Assembly: GCA_963781495.1 (NCBI GenBank)
Contig: CAWAFX010000004.1
Coordinates: 1-64,000 of the forward strand
From: Mayfieldus sp963781495
Lineage (GTDB): Bacteria; Actinomycetota; Thermoleophilia; Solirubrobacterales; 70-9
Direction of reading: 5' to 3'
Length of the DNA stretch: 64,000 bases
The notes beneath the pieces are model-generated. The model worked only from the letters and a program-made list of their open reading frames with translations, was not told the DNA's origin and did no database searches. Shown here piece after piece: positions 1 through 10,281 of the stretch. The position numbers were made by a program, and so were the translations under genes. Position 1 is the stretch's first letter. Every line of letters begins with the position of its first letter.

Positions 1-54
<54 letters not shown>

Positions 55-782
55 CCTACTGTTACTACCCCATTGCGAGGCGGATGGCCATTTCTGACCA
101 CCTCTCATGGTCGCCCATGAGAGCGGACTATCTCATCTCACCTTGCTCATAGAGGGTGAGCCCGGCGTATAGTCTCTGAGGATTCTCTGCATCGAGTAGC
201 GCCTCTTTCCGCCTCCGTTCATTCCTTCACGGAGAGCAAGAACCTTGGCGTAGTCGCGGTACGTGAGGACTGGCTTCGCGAACAACCGCGCCGAGCGCGG
301 AACCGCTCGAAGTCCTCAGCCTTCGTCCCGATCAGCGGAAAACGCTCGAAGAACGGCACCACACGGCTTTGGATATCCCGAAGGCGATTGACCTCCCAAT
401 ACCAGCCGCTATTGCCGGCCTTACGAATCGTGCCACAATCGAGCGTCTCCATGAATAGATCAAGGGGTTCCCGATCTTTCTGGGAAACGTTGAAGGCCGC
501 TGAGAGCTTCCACCCCTTGGTGTAATCGCCACGTCGACGGGCGACGACCATGAAGCTTCCTTCTCCCAGCGCGAACCCGGACAGGAAGCTACCGACGATC
601 GCTCGGTATCGCTTCGATCCAGAGTCTTTCCTGCTGATTACCTGCACCCGACACGTTTTCACTGTACTGCGACATCCGGACGAGATGGTCGCCCGGCAGT
701 ACGAGTAGTGCGGGATTCTTCACCTTTTGCAGGACAGGCGTTCCAGCATATAGCCGAGTTTTACAACTACCTCGGTCAACTG
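55..782 (-). other. Group I self-splicing intron at 23S position L1917
   Basis: The minus-strand rRNA runs ...GTAACTAT, then 728 nt of foreign sequence, then AACGGTCCTAAGGTAGCG. Uninterrupted 23S has TAACTATAACGGTCC, so the insertion is after U1917. The 5' exon ends in U and the insert ends in G, as group I splicing requires. The catalytic core is visible: TCAGAGACTATACG (about 160-175) is the classic P7 5' strand and GAGATAGTCC (about 125-134) is the P7 3' strand/J8-7 block. Near the 5' end, at about 745-762, the GGCTATATGCTGGAAC block resembles the P3-P4 region. An endonuclease gene remnant occupies most of the insert. Coxiella burnetii has an intron at the same site (L1917). Confidence 0.93.
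133..662 (-). pseudogene. LAGLIDADG homing endonuclease, frameshifted
   Basis: A reading frame starts with GTG at 662 and encodes one LAGLIDADG motif (SGFALGEGSF, about residues 28-37). This is followed by a family-like body with the motifs FNVSQKDREPLDLF and FFERFPLIGTKAEDFERF. A single motif and this length suggest a homodimeric I-CreI-type enzyme. After FERFRA (about 283-300) this frame degenerates into 25 low-quality residues and stops at 219. The -1 frame instead continues with AKPVLTYRDYAKVLALREG, then a lysine/arginine-rich stretch with YSMQRILRDY, ending at TGA 133-135 inside the intron core. The simplest reading is a one-base deletion that broke the gene. A sequencing error or programmed frameshift is possible. 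Confidence 0.8.
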
Positions 783-2237
783 ATAGTTACGGCCGCCGTT
801 TACCGGGGCTTAGCGTCACTGCTTCGCGGGCGAACCCGCTAACAGGTCAGCGTAACCTTCCGGCACCGGGCAGGCGTCAGCCCCTATACGTCGTCTTGCG
901 ACTTAGCAGAGGCCTGTGTTTTTGGTAAACAGTCGCTTGGACCAATTCACTGCGGCCCCCTCAGGCTTCCTCCGTATGGAGTTCACCCTACCGGGGCGCC
1001 CCTTATCCCGAAGTTACGGGGCGATTTTGCCGAGTTCCTTAACGAGAGTTAGCTCGCTCACCTCAGTATGTTCTACATGTCCACCTGTGTCGGTTATAGG
1101 TACGGGCACGCGAGTCCTGCCTAGAGGTTTTTCTCGGAGGCATGGGATCGGGGACTTGCCGGCGGTCAAGCCAGCTGGCATCGCACCTCGCGTCAAAACG
1201 CCGTCGCGGATTTCCCTACGACGACTAGCTACGTGCTTGCCCCAGGACAACCATCGCCTGGGTTCCCTTACCCTTCCTCGTCACCCCATCGGTCATAACG
1301 GACACGACGTGGTACAGGAATATCAACCTGTTGGCCATCGGCTACGCCTTTCGGCCTCGCCTTAGGTCCCGACTAACCCTGAGCAGACGAACTTTACTCA
1401 GGAAACCTTGGACAAACGGTGGAGGGGATTCTCACCCCTCTTTCGTTACTCATGCCGGCATTCTCACTTCCTGCGCCTCCACGGGGGCTTACGCACCCGC
1501 TTCAGGCGGCACAGGAACGCTCTCCTACCGCACGCAGAGCCCGCAGGCCTGCGCACCCATAGCTTCGGAGGCTAGCTTGAGCCCCGTTGAATTATCCGCG
1601 CCCGAACACTTGACCAGTGAGCTGTTACGCACTCTTTCAAGGGTGGCTGCTTCTAAGCCAACCTCTTGGTTGTCTCGGCATTCGGACATCGTTTCCCACT
1701 TAGCTAGCACTTAGGGTCCTTAGCTGATGGTCTGGGTTGTTCCCCTTTTGCGTACGAAGTTTATCCCCCGCACACTGACTCCCGAGGTAACAGTAATGGT
1801 CTTCGGAGTTTGCCTGAAGTCGGTAACCTGGTAGGGCCCCTAGTCCAAGCAGTGCTCTACGGCCATCACTCAATAGCTCGAGGCTATACCTAAATATATT
1901 TCGGAGAGAACCAGATATCTCTGGGCTTGATTAGCCTTTCACTCCGATCCACAGGTCATCCGCCCAGTTTTCAACCTAGGTCGGTTCGGCCCTCCACGAG
2001 GTCTTACCCCCGCTTCAGCCTGCCCATGGATAGCTCGCCCAGTTTCGGGTCTACCGCCGATGACTGATTCGCCCTATTCAGACTCGCTTTCGCTGCGGCT
2101 CCGCTCATCGCTTAACCTCGCCATCGACGAGTAACTCGCCGGCTCGTTATGCAAAAAGCACGCCGTCACACCCGAAGGTGCTCCGACCACTTGTAGGCAC
2201 ATGGTTTCAGGTACTATTTCACTCCCCTTCAGGGGTG

Positions 2238-2279
<42 letters not shown>

Positions 2280-2900
2280 CAGGTAGTACTTAGCCTTGGA
2301 GGGTGGTCCCCCCAGATTCAGACCGCGTTTCACGGGGGCGGTCCTACTCAGGAACTACGATCGGCAGGTCAGTGCGTTTTCACCTACGGGGCGCTTGCCC
2401 TCTTTGGCGCGAGGTTCCACTCGCTTCGGCTAACACCTGACTTGGTAACTGCCGCCGGACCAGGCACGGTCCGGGCACATAGTCCTACAACCCCCGGCAG
2501 GCAACGCGTGCCCGCTTACACCTGCCAGGTTTAGGCTGATCCCTTTTCGCTCGCCACTACTCAGGGAGTCTCGGTTGATTTTCTTTCCTCTGGGTACTGA
2601 GATGTGTCAGTTCCCCAGGTTCACGTCCAGCACCTATGAATTGAGTGCTGGATGACGCCGCATTACCGGCGCCGGGTTTCCCTATTCGGAGATCCGCGGG
2701 TCAAAGGCTGTTCAGCGCCTAACCGCGGCTTTTCGCAGCCGTCCACGTCCTTCTTCGTCTCCTGGTGCCAAGGCATCCACCATGTGCCCTTGACATCTTG
2801 ACGGTGAGAACAGCCCACGTGCCGAAGCACCCGGGCTGTCTGTCTAGCCCGAACGACAAGCGTTCGGGCCGCTATTACCCATAATTTGGCCTTGTGCAGT

Positions 2901-2914
2901 TTTCAAGGTCCGCC
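2901..2914 (-). promoter_or_regulatory. boxA-like antitermination element in the spacer
   Basis: The minus strand reads GGCGGACCTTGAAA, followed by ACTGCACAAGG. The same 14 nt occur in the operon leader at 4878-4891, and a close variant occurs at 4736-4750. TTGAAAAC-type elements in rRNA leaders and spacers are nut/boxA sites bound by NusB-NusE. Confidence 0.6.
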
Positions 2915-2954
2915 GAGGCGCACGACGGAGGACTTCCGCCGGCTGCGGTCTCTC

Positions 2955-2969
2955 AAAACTGAGCAGCGT
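2955..2969 (-). repeat. 3' half of the 16S precursor processing stem
   Basis: This 15-nt sequence is the exact reverse complement of 4725-4739 upstream of 16S. In the transcript the two halves would pair to loop out the 16S rRNA, giving an RNase III-type substrate. Confidence 0.7.
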
Positions 2970-3023
2970 CGCGACCGCGAAATGCGGCCGGTGAGCCCGG
3001 TCGACATCGGGATTGCTCCCTAG

Positions 3024-4570
<1,547 letters not shown>

Positions 4571-4724
4571 AAGAACTACAAAACGAAGAGCTGTCATGCC
4601 TGGCGGTCACCGCGTACACATCTTCGGCGACCGGCATGACGGGTCAAATCGACCGTCCCGCGAAAGAATGCGGAACGGTTCGGGCTCAACACCCCGCTCG
4701 AGCGCTGGCGCCCGGCGGGGATGC

Positions 4725-4739
4725 ACGCTGCTCAGTTTT
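4725..4739 (-). repeat. 5' half of the 16S precursor processing stem
   Basis: Minus-strand AAAACTGAGCAGCGT is an exact 15-nt complement to the spacer segment 2955-2969. It overlaps the end of the second boxA-like element, so boxA and processing-stem functions share bases. Confidence 0.7.
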
Positions 4740-4750
4740 CAAAGACCGCG
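4736..4750 (-). promoter_or_regulatory. boxA-like element in the rRNA leader, proximal
   Basis: The minus strand reads CGCGGTCTTTGAAAA. This is the standard bacterial rRNA leader boxA context (TTTGAAAACTGA), about 165 nt upstream of the 16S 5' end. Confidence 0.6.
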
Positions 4751-4799
4751 GTGCGCCAGTGCGACGTGATTCGCCGCTACGACGCCCCGAGGCGGGCAG

Positions 4800-4825
4800 A
4801 AAAAAGGCCTCTCGCCAGAGAGGCC
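4800..4825 (-). terminator. Rho-independent terminator between tyrS and 16S
   Basis: The minus strand reads GGCCTCTC, loop TGGC, GAGAGGCC, then six T. This is the only textbook intrinsic terminator found in the window. It can end tyrS transcription. It also lies downstream of the apparent rRNA promoter at 4908-4937, so it may act as an attenuator in the rRNA leader. Confidence 0.88.
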
Positions 4826-4877
4826 GCACCGCTCCCTACGTCGGGCTCGGTAACGCTCTCGGCTTCTAGGACACTCC

Positions 4878-4891
4878 TTTCAAGGTCCGCC
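4878..4891 (-). promoter_or_regulatory. boxA-like element in the rRNA leader, distal
   Basis: Minus-strand GGCGGACCTTGAAA is identical over 14 nt to the spacer element at 2901-2914. It lies between the promoter and the intrinsic terminator, where an antitermination complex could load before the hairpin is reached. It also sits in a small GGAC...GTCC inverted repeat. Confidence 0.5.
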
Positions 4892-4907
4892 TCAAGTGCG
4901 ACCGAGG

Positions 4908-4937
4908 AGTATAGCGCCAGGCAGGTGAAGTGCTCAA
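4908..4937 (-). promoter_or_regulatory. Candidate rRNA operon promoter (-35 TTGAGC, 18-nt spacer, -10 TATACT)
   Basis: The minus strand has TTGAGC at 4937-4932 and TATACT at 4913-4908. It is the clearest two-box sigma-70 promoter in the window and faces the 16S gene. The predicted start is near 4900, giving a leader of about 330 nt before 16S. It begins just past the tyrS stop codon. Confidence 0.65.
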
Positions 4938-4965
4938 GCGGCCGCCGTGGCTCGAGCGCTGACCG

Positions 4966-6132
4966 CTAGCGGGCCAGGCGAAGCCGCTTGTAGCGCCGCT
5001 TGCCGACCTGGACCACGGCGCCGTCGAGATCGTCGGGCGGCAAGTCGAGCTGGTCGGCACCGACGACCTCGCCGCCGATCCGCACCCCCCCCTGCTCGAT
5101 CAGCCGCCGCGCCTCGCTGCGGCTGAGGCCGAACTCCTGCGCCAGCAGGGCCGGCAGGTGCAGCGGTCCGTTGGCCGCCACGGTCGCCTCCTCGATCTGC
5201 TCCGGCGGCTCGTGGTGGACGTGGAGGCGGTCGAAGTGCTGCTCGGCCGACTGCGCCGCGGCGGGGTCGTGGTAGCGCTCGACGATCCGGCGCGCGAGCT
5301 CACGCTTGGCCTCGTTCGGGGGCAGCGACGGCGACTCGGACGCGAGCAGGAGGCGGAAGTAGTCGGGCATCAGCTCGTCCGGGATGCTCATCAGCCGGCC
5401 GAACATCTCCTGCGGCGGATCGGTGACGCCGACATAGTTGCCCAGCGACTTGCTCATCTTCTGGGTTCCGTCGGTACCGATCAGCAGCGGCATCGTGAGA
5501 ATCGACTGCGGCTGCTTGCCGTAGGCGGCCTGGATGTCGCGGCCGTAGAGCAGGTTGAACTTCTGGTCGGTGCCACCGAGCTCGACGTCGGCGTCGACCG
5601 CCACCGAGTCATAGCCCTGCAGCAGCGGGTAGATCAGCTCCAGGGTCGAGATCGGCTCGTCGGCCTTGATCCGGCGCTGGAAGATGTCCCGCTCCAGCAG
5701 CCGGGCGACGGTCGAGCGCGAGAGCAGGCCGAGCAGCTCGCCGGCCTCCATCTGCAGCCACTCGCTGTTGTGGCGGACCTCGGTGCGCTCGGGGTCGAGG
5801 ACCTTGAAGGCCTGCTCCTGGTAGGTCTCGGCATTGGCCGCGATCTGCTCCTCGCTGAGCACGGGGCGTTCGCTCGAGCGGCCGCTGGGGTCGCCGACGC
5901 GGGCCGTGAAGTCGCCGACGATCAGCACGACGACGTGGCCGGCGTCCTGGAACTCGCGCAGCTTCGACAGCACCACCGTGTGCCCGAGATGGATGTCTGG
6001 GGTGGTCGGATCGATGCCCAGTTTGACCCGCAGCGGACGCCCGGATTGCAGCTGTTTTGCGAGCCCGCCCTGGGGCAGGACGTCGACCGCGTTGGCCCCG
6101 AGCCGGGCCGCTTCGACTGTCGGATCTGGCAT
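4966..6132 (-). CDS. tyrS: Tyrosyl-tRNA synthetase
   Basis: This class I aminoacyl-tRNA synthetase charges tRNA-Tyr with tyrosine in the cytoplasm. The Rossmann domain contains the HIGH-type motif HLGH within KLGIDPTTPDIHLGHTVVLS. The KMSKS loop is exact (QKMSKSLGNYVG). An S4 RNA-binding domain forms the C-terminus (LSRSEARRLIEQGGVRIGGE). I chose ATG 6132 (MPDPTVEAARLG, 388 aa) rather than the upstream in-frame GTG-type extension because a -10 box TAGCAT lies exactly 7 nt before it, giving a leaderless mRNA. It is followed by the intrinsic terminator at 4800-4825. No T-box leader is visible. Confidence 0.96.
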   Translation of the reverse strand: MPDPTVEAARLGANAVDVLPQGGLAKQLQSGRPLRVKLGIDPTTPDIHLGHTVVLSKLREFQDAGHVVVLIVGDFTARVGDPSGRSSERPVLSEEQIAANAETYQEQAFKVLDPERTEVRHNSEWLQMEAGELLGLLSRSTVARLLERDIFQRRIKADEPISTLELIYPLLQGYDSVAVDADVELGGTDQKFNLLYGRDIQAAYGKQPQSILTMPLLIGTDGTQKMSKSLGNYVGVTDPPQEMFGRLMSIPDELMPDYFRLLLASESPSLPPNEAKRELARRIVERYHDPAAAQSAEQHFDRLHVHHEPPEQIEEATVAANGPLHLPALLAQEFGLSRSEARRLIEQGGVRIGGEVVGADQLDLPPDDLDGAVVQVGKRRYKRLRLAR

Positions 6133-6139
6133 CGGGCCA

Positions 6140-6145
6140 ATGCTA
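6140..6145 (-). promoter_or_regulatory. -10 box of tyrS (TAGCAT, leaderless spacing)
   Basis: TAGCAT is followed by 7 nt and then the tyrS ATG at 6132, so transcription would begin at or next to the start codon. No -35 consensus is visible. Confidence 0.55.
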
Positions 6146-6259
6146 GACTGCGCGACCGGCTTGGCGGCTACCGTTGTCGTTGCTCGGAAGGGCGGCGTCA
6201 CGGTCCTTCCCACGCGGCCTCAGCAGTGGCGACGCCAGCCGAGAATCCCACGCCAGCTG

Positions 6260-8761
6260 ATGGAACGAGGCACAGAGTCCCGCACCGGGGCCCCCAGGGC
6301 CGGGGACGGCAATGGAGGAGCGAATCCCCCTGCCGACCGGCTCAGCGACCCCGAATCACGGCCGGAGAGCCCATCCCCGGACGGCGAGGAAGAGTCCACG
6401 CCGGAGGCCTCGACCACCGCTGGCCCCGCCACCCGCCGCAGCCGCATCGATCGCGAGATCCCCGCCCCGCCGCCGCATCTACCGGGCGACGGAGACAGCT
6501 CGGCCGGCAATGGCGGCGGCAACGGCAAGCCCCCCACCATCCCCCCTCCCCCCGCCCCGCCTGGCCTGCCTTCGCGCGGCCGGCCGCGTCTGAAGAAGCT
6601 GCGGCTGCTGTTCGTGATCGCCGGCCTCGGCTTCCTGGCGATGGTCTCGACCGTCTTCGGGATGATGATGGCCGTCTCGCAGGACCTGCCGGCGATCTAT
6701 GACTTCACCCAGTACCGGGCCGCCAAGAACAGCCGCATATTCGACGACACCGGCGCCCCGATCGGCACCCTGACGAGCAACGAGAACAAGATCCTGCTCG
6801 ACTCGGGGCAGATCTCTCAGAACATCAAGAACGCGACGGTCTCGATCGAGGACTCCCGCTTCTACCAGCATGGCGGCGTCGACTTCCACGGCATTGCCCG
6901 CGCGCTGGTCGAGGACGTCCTCTCGCGCAGCGCCCAGCAGGGCGCTTCCACGATCACCGAGCAGTTCGTCAAGAACGCCCTCGAGGCGCAGGGCAGCCGC
7001 ACGGTGTTCGAGAAGTTCCGCGAGGCGGCGACCGCCTACCAGCTCGAACGGCACTGGAGCAAGGACAAGATCCTGACCGAGTACTTGAACACCATCTACT
7101 ACGGCGAGGGCGCCTACGGGATCGAGTCCGCGGCTCGCACCTACTTCGGCAACGCCCACCCCGGCTGCGGCACCCAGGCCGAGCCCTGCGCCTCGGTCCT
7201 GCTGCCGCAGGAGGCGGCGATGCTGGCCGGGATCATCTCCTCACCCTCGGCCTACGACCCCAAGCTTCACCCCGTGGCGGCAAAGGACCGCCGCGATGAA
7301 GTGCTGTCGAAGATGCTCGATCAGGGCTACATAACCGAGGAGCAGTACAACCAGGGCGTGCGCTCGGCCCTGCCCTCGCACACCGATATCCAGCCACCGA
7401 CGATCGACTCCCAGGCCCCCTACTTCACGACCTGGCTGCGCCAGCAGCTGGTCGACAAGTACGGCGCCGGCAAGGCGTTCTTCGGCGGGCTGAAGATCAG
7501 GTCCACCCTCGACCTCAGCCTGCAGAAGGCGGCCGAGGATGCGGTCTACCAGCACACCGCGGGGGTCGGGATCACCGGGTCGGCGGTCGTGATCGACAAC
7601 CAGACCGGCGAGGTCAAGGCGATGGTCGGCGGGCCCGGATACGACCAGAGCCAGTTCAACGTCGCCACCCAGGGGGCCCGCCAGCCGGGGTCCGCGTTCA
7701 AGCCCTTCACCCTGGTCTCGGCTCTGGAGCTCGGTCACTCACCGTATGAGGTGTTCACTTCGGCGCCGAAGGTCTTCCACTTCGGAAAGCACGGCAACCA
7801 GGCGTTCACGGTGAAGAACTTCCAGAACAACTACCTCGGCTCGGCCTCGTTGACCACCGCCACCACCTACTCCGACAACTCGGTCTACGCCGACCTCGGC
7901 CTGCACCTGAAGAAGACTCCGAAGGAGAGCACCAGGTTCATCGCCGGCACCGCCCACAAGATGGGGCTCACGACGCCGCTTTCGGTCAACCCGGCGATGG
8001 TGCTGGGCGGGCTGAAGGAAGGCGTCAACCCACTGGAGATGGCGCACGCCTACGAGACCCTGGCTGAGGGAGGGCAGCGGATCAGCGGCACTCTGGCGGC
8101 CCGCCCCGGAGTTGACCCCGTCGCCTTCACCAAGGTGACCGACAAGGACGGTCACCCGGTCAGCGACAACGACCCGATCCGCGACCGGGTGATGCCGAAG
8201 TCGGTCGCCGACACCGCCAAGAGCATCCTGCAGACCGTGATCAGCCAGGGAACGGGCACCCACGCCCAGGGCGTCTCCAGCTTTGAGTGGGGAAAGACCG
8301 GCACGACCGAGAACTACGGCGACGCCTGGTTCTGCGGCGCCACCGCCGACACCACCACCTGCGTCTGGGTGGGCCACCTCGATTCGACCCAGGCGATGTC
8401 GACCGAGTACGGCGGCTCTCCGGTCGAGGGCGGGACGATCCCGGCTGACATCTGGTACCAGGTGATGACCGCCTGGGAGCAGATCCGCGCCGAGCATGCG
8501 GCCGCAGCGAAGGCGGGCAAGCACGACCGCAGCTCGACCACCACCGTGCCGACCACCCCCGCGCCGAGCTCGAGCTACCCGGCACCGGCACCGTCGACCG
8601 GCGGCGGCTCGACCGGGGGCGGTGCAACCGGCGGCGGCGCCACTGGCGGCGGGGGCGGCGGGGCGGCGGGCACCGCGGCTCCGGCCCCACAGCAGGCGGC
8701 ACCGGCCACGCCCGCGCCCAACACCGGCGGCGGGACCTCAGGCGGCGTCGCCCCCGGCTGA
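6260..8761 (+). CDS. Class A penicillin-binding protein (transglycosylase/transpeptidase)
   Basis: This bifunctional enzyme polymerises lipid II and cross-links peptidoglycan outside the membrane. A Pro/Gly-rich cytoplasmic tail of about 110 residues is followed by one membrane helix (LLFVIAGLGFLAMVSTVFGM). The GT51 domain comes next, with EDSRFYQHGGVD, STITEQFVKN and a typical KILTEYLNTIYYGEGAYGIE block. The transpeptidase domain has the serine motif SAFK, the SDN motif and KTGTT. The C-terminus is a Thr/Pro/Gly-rich tail of roughly 80 residues, probably wall-exposed. ATG 6260 is the last methionine before the tail; an in-frame ATG at 6140 is an alternative. It is divergent from tyrS. Confidence 0.95.
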   Translation: MERGTESRTGAPRAGDGNGGANPPADRLSDPESRPESPSPDGEEESTPEASTTAGPATRRSRIDREIPAPPPHLPGDGDSSAGNGGGNGKPPTIPPPPAPPGLPSRGRPRLKKLRLLFVIAGLGFLAMVSTVFGMMMAVSQDLPAIYDFTQYRAAKNSRIFDDTGAPIGTLTSNENKILLDSGQISQNIKNATVSIEDSRFYQHGGVDFHGIARALVEDVLSRSAQQGASTITEQFVKNALEAQGSRTVFEKFREAATAYQLERHWSKDKILTEYLNTIYYGEGAYGIESAARTYFGNAHPGCGTQAEPCASVLLPQEAAMLAGIISSPSAYDPKLHPVAAKDRRDEVLSKMLDQGYITEEQYNQGVRSALPSHTDIQPPTIDSQAPYFTTWLRQQLVDKYGAGKAFFGGLKIRSTLDLSLQKAAEDAVYQHTAGVGITGSAVVIDNQTGEVKAMVGGPGYDQSQFNVATQGARQPGSAFKPFTLVSALELGHSPYEVFTSAPKVFHFGKHGNQAFTVKNFQNNYLGSASLTTATTYSDNSVYADLGLHLKKTPKESTRFIAGTAHKMGLTTPLSVNPAMVLGGLKEGVNPLEMAHAYETLAEGGQRISGTLAARPGVDPVAFTKVTDKDGHPVSDNDPIRDRVMPKSVADTAKSILQTVISQGTGTHAQGVSSFEWGKTGTTENYGDAWFCGATADTTTCVWVGHLDSTQAMSTEYGGSPVEGGTIPADIWYQVMTAWEQIRAEHAAAAKAGKHDRSSTTTVPTTPAPSSSYPAPAPSTGGGSTGGGATGGGATGGGGGGAAGTAAPAPQQAAPATPAPNTGGGTSGGVAPG

Positions 8762-8821
8762 TCGCGGCTTCTGGTCGAGTCGATCCTCTTCCGGCTGCGT
8801 CGTCTCCCCACCCACGTCTGG

Positions 8822-10255
8822 GTGCTGCTGGCGATAGTCGCCGTCGGCGCGCTGGCCCGCTTCGCGACCCTCGACCTGCAGAGCTACCGCCACGACGAGG
8901 CGGTCACCGCCGGGCGCATCCTCCACGCGAGCCTCTGGAAGACGATCTCGACGATTCCCGGCAGCGAATCCACCCCACCGCTCTACTACCTCCTCGCCTG
9001 GGCCTGGTCGAAGCTCTTCGGCGTCGGCGAGGTGGGTCTGCGGTCGCTCTCGGCCCTCTTCGGAACGGCGACGATCGCGGTCGTCTATGCGACGGGGGCG
9101 AAGCTGGCCTCGCGACGGGCCGGGCTGGTCGCGGCGGCCCTCGTAGCGCTCAGCCCGGTGCTGATCTGGTTCTCGCAGGACGCTCGCGCCTACTCGCTGG
9201 CGGTGCTGCTTTCGGCGCTCTCCTTCCTCTTCTTCGTCGGCGCGATCACGGACGGCGGCAATCGGCAGCTCGTCGGCTGGGCGCTCTTCTCCGCCCTGGC
9301 ACTGGCGACCCACTACTTCACCGCCTTTCTGGTGGCTCCGGAAGCGCTCTGGCTGCTGCTGCGGGCCCGCGGCGACTGGCGCCGGCCGGCGCTCGCGGTC
9401 GGAGCGGTGCTGCTCGTCGGCGCAGCGCTGCTGCCGCTGGCGATCCATCAGGCGGGTACCGGTCACGCCGACTGGGTCGGCAGGCAGGACCTGGCGGGAC
9501 GGATCGGCCGCACGGCGGTGAAGTTCGCGGGAGATGACGGCGGCGACGAGCACGGCGTCCGCCAGCCGGGTCCGCTGCCGGCGGCGATCCCGCTGCTTCT
9601 CGTCCTCTCCGGCCTGGCGCTGCTCGCCCTGCGTGGGGACGGCCGCGAGCGCCGGGACGCCGGGGTCGCGCTTGCGATCGGCGGCCTCGGGATCGTGCTG
9701 CCGCTGCTGATCGGCGGCCTCGGGCCCGACTACTTCCTCGGCCGCAACCTGCTGCCGCTGTTCATACCGTTGACACTGGTCGTCGCGATCGGCTTCGCCG
9801 CCCGCCGGGCAGGATTCCTCGGGCTCGGCTGCGGCGCTGCGCTCTGCCTGGCGTCGCTGGCCTACGTGATCGAGATGAACAGGCTGCCGCGCCTCCAGCG
9901 CGAGGACCTGCGCCACGCTGCCCACCTGATCGGCCCAAAGAAGGGGCCGCGGGCGATCGTGACCGTCAAGTACTTCGCCGACACCCCGCTTGCCTTCTAT
10001 CTCGATGCGCGCGGGCCGGCGGGAGGGATCCCCGCGCTGAGCGAGATCGACGTCGTCGGCTATGGGACCCCGGGCAAGGGCTCGAGCCAGCAGCTTCCGC
10101 GGGCGTTTCACCGCGCCGCGGTCCTGCCCGCGACCTACAACTTCACCCTGACCCGGTTTCGTTCGCCGCAGCCGGTCCGGGTTCCCTACGGCACGCTCAG
10201 CAGAGGGTCGCTGGTCGGAACCGGCGGCCGGGCGGCGGTCCTGGTCCAGCGCTGA
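8822..10255 (+). CDS. Membrane glycosyltransferase, GT39/ArnT-like
   Basis: This polytopic GT-C type protein has an early luminal loop carrying the acidic pair in YRHDEAVTAGR. That is the catalytic DE position of protein-mannosyltransferase/ArnT-like enzymes, which use polyprenyl-phosphate sugars. About nine to eleven hydrophobic segments follow. It lies 60 nt after the penicillin-binding protein gene in the same frame, so the two are probably co-transcribed. GTG 8822 is the first conventional start after the upstream stop. It leaves a very short first helix, so a non-standard start further upstream (8762-8821, for example CTG 8771) is possible. Substrate unknown. Confidence 0.85.
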   Translation: MLLAIVAVGALARFATLDLQSYRHDEAVTAGRILHASLWKTISTIPGSESTPPLYYLLAWAWSKLFGVGEVGLRSLSALFGTATIAVVYATGAKLASRRAGLVAAALVALSPVLIWFSQDARAYSLAVLLSALSFLFFVGAITDGGNRQLVGWALFSALALATHYFTAFLVAPEALWLLLRARGDWRRPALAVGAVLLVGAALLPLAIHQAGTGHADWVGRQDLAGRIGRTAVKFAGDDGGDEHGVRQPGPLPAAIPLLLVLSGLALLALRGDGRERRDAGVALAIGGLGIVLPLLIGGLGPDYFLGRNLLPLFIPLTLVVAIGFAARRAGFLGLGCGAALCLASLAYVIEMNRLPRLQREDLRHAAHLIGPKKGPRAIVTVKYFADTPLAFYLDARGPAGGIPALSEIDVVGYGTPGKGSSQQLPRAFHRAAVLPATYNFTLTRFRSPQPVRVPYGTLSRGSLVGTGGRAAVLVQR

Positions 10256-10281
10256 GGTCGCCGCCCGGTCAGGCGGCGACC
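10256..10281. terminator. Perfect 10-bp inverted repeat at a convergent gene junction
   Basis: GGTCGCCGCC, 6-nt loop, GGCGGCGACC lies exactly between the ends of the plus-strand glycosyltransferase and minus-strand mpg. There is no T-run on either side. It probably acts as a bidirectional, U-less terminator. Confidence 0.5.

Larger units (their letters stand above)
2801..3023 (-). other. 16S-23S internal transcribed spacer without tRNA
   Basis: About 220 nt separate the 3' end of 16S from the 5' end of 23S. No cloverleaf or CCA-like tRNA end is visible, so there is no tRNA-Ile or tRNA-Ala. The spacer holds a boxA-like element (2901-2914) and one half of the 16S processing stem (2955-2969). 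It also has a hairpin-forming block CCCGAACG...CGTTCGGG at about 2848-2869. Confidence 0.85.

Noticed and set aside
2801..3023. Possible tRNA-Ile/Ala in the 16S-23S spacer
   Set aside because: No D-loop, anticodon or T-loop consensus in the 220 nt on the minus strand.
4800..4900. T-box riboswitch near tyrS
   Set aside because: The AGGGAGCGGTGCGG before the terminator superficially resembles a T-box antiterminator. However, it lacks the TGGNACC core and lies downstream of tyrS, upstream of rRNA.
5158..6702. Long plus-strand open frame opposite tyrS
   Set aside because: It is antisense to a clear TyrRS, with composition typical of the complementary strand of G/C-rich coding sequence and no recognisable domain.
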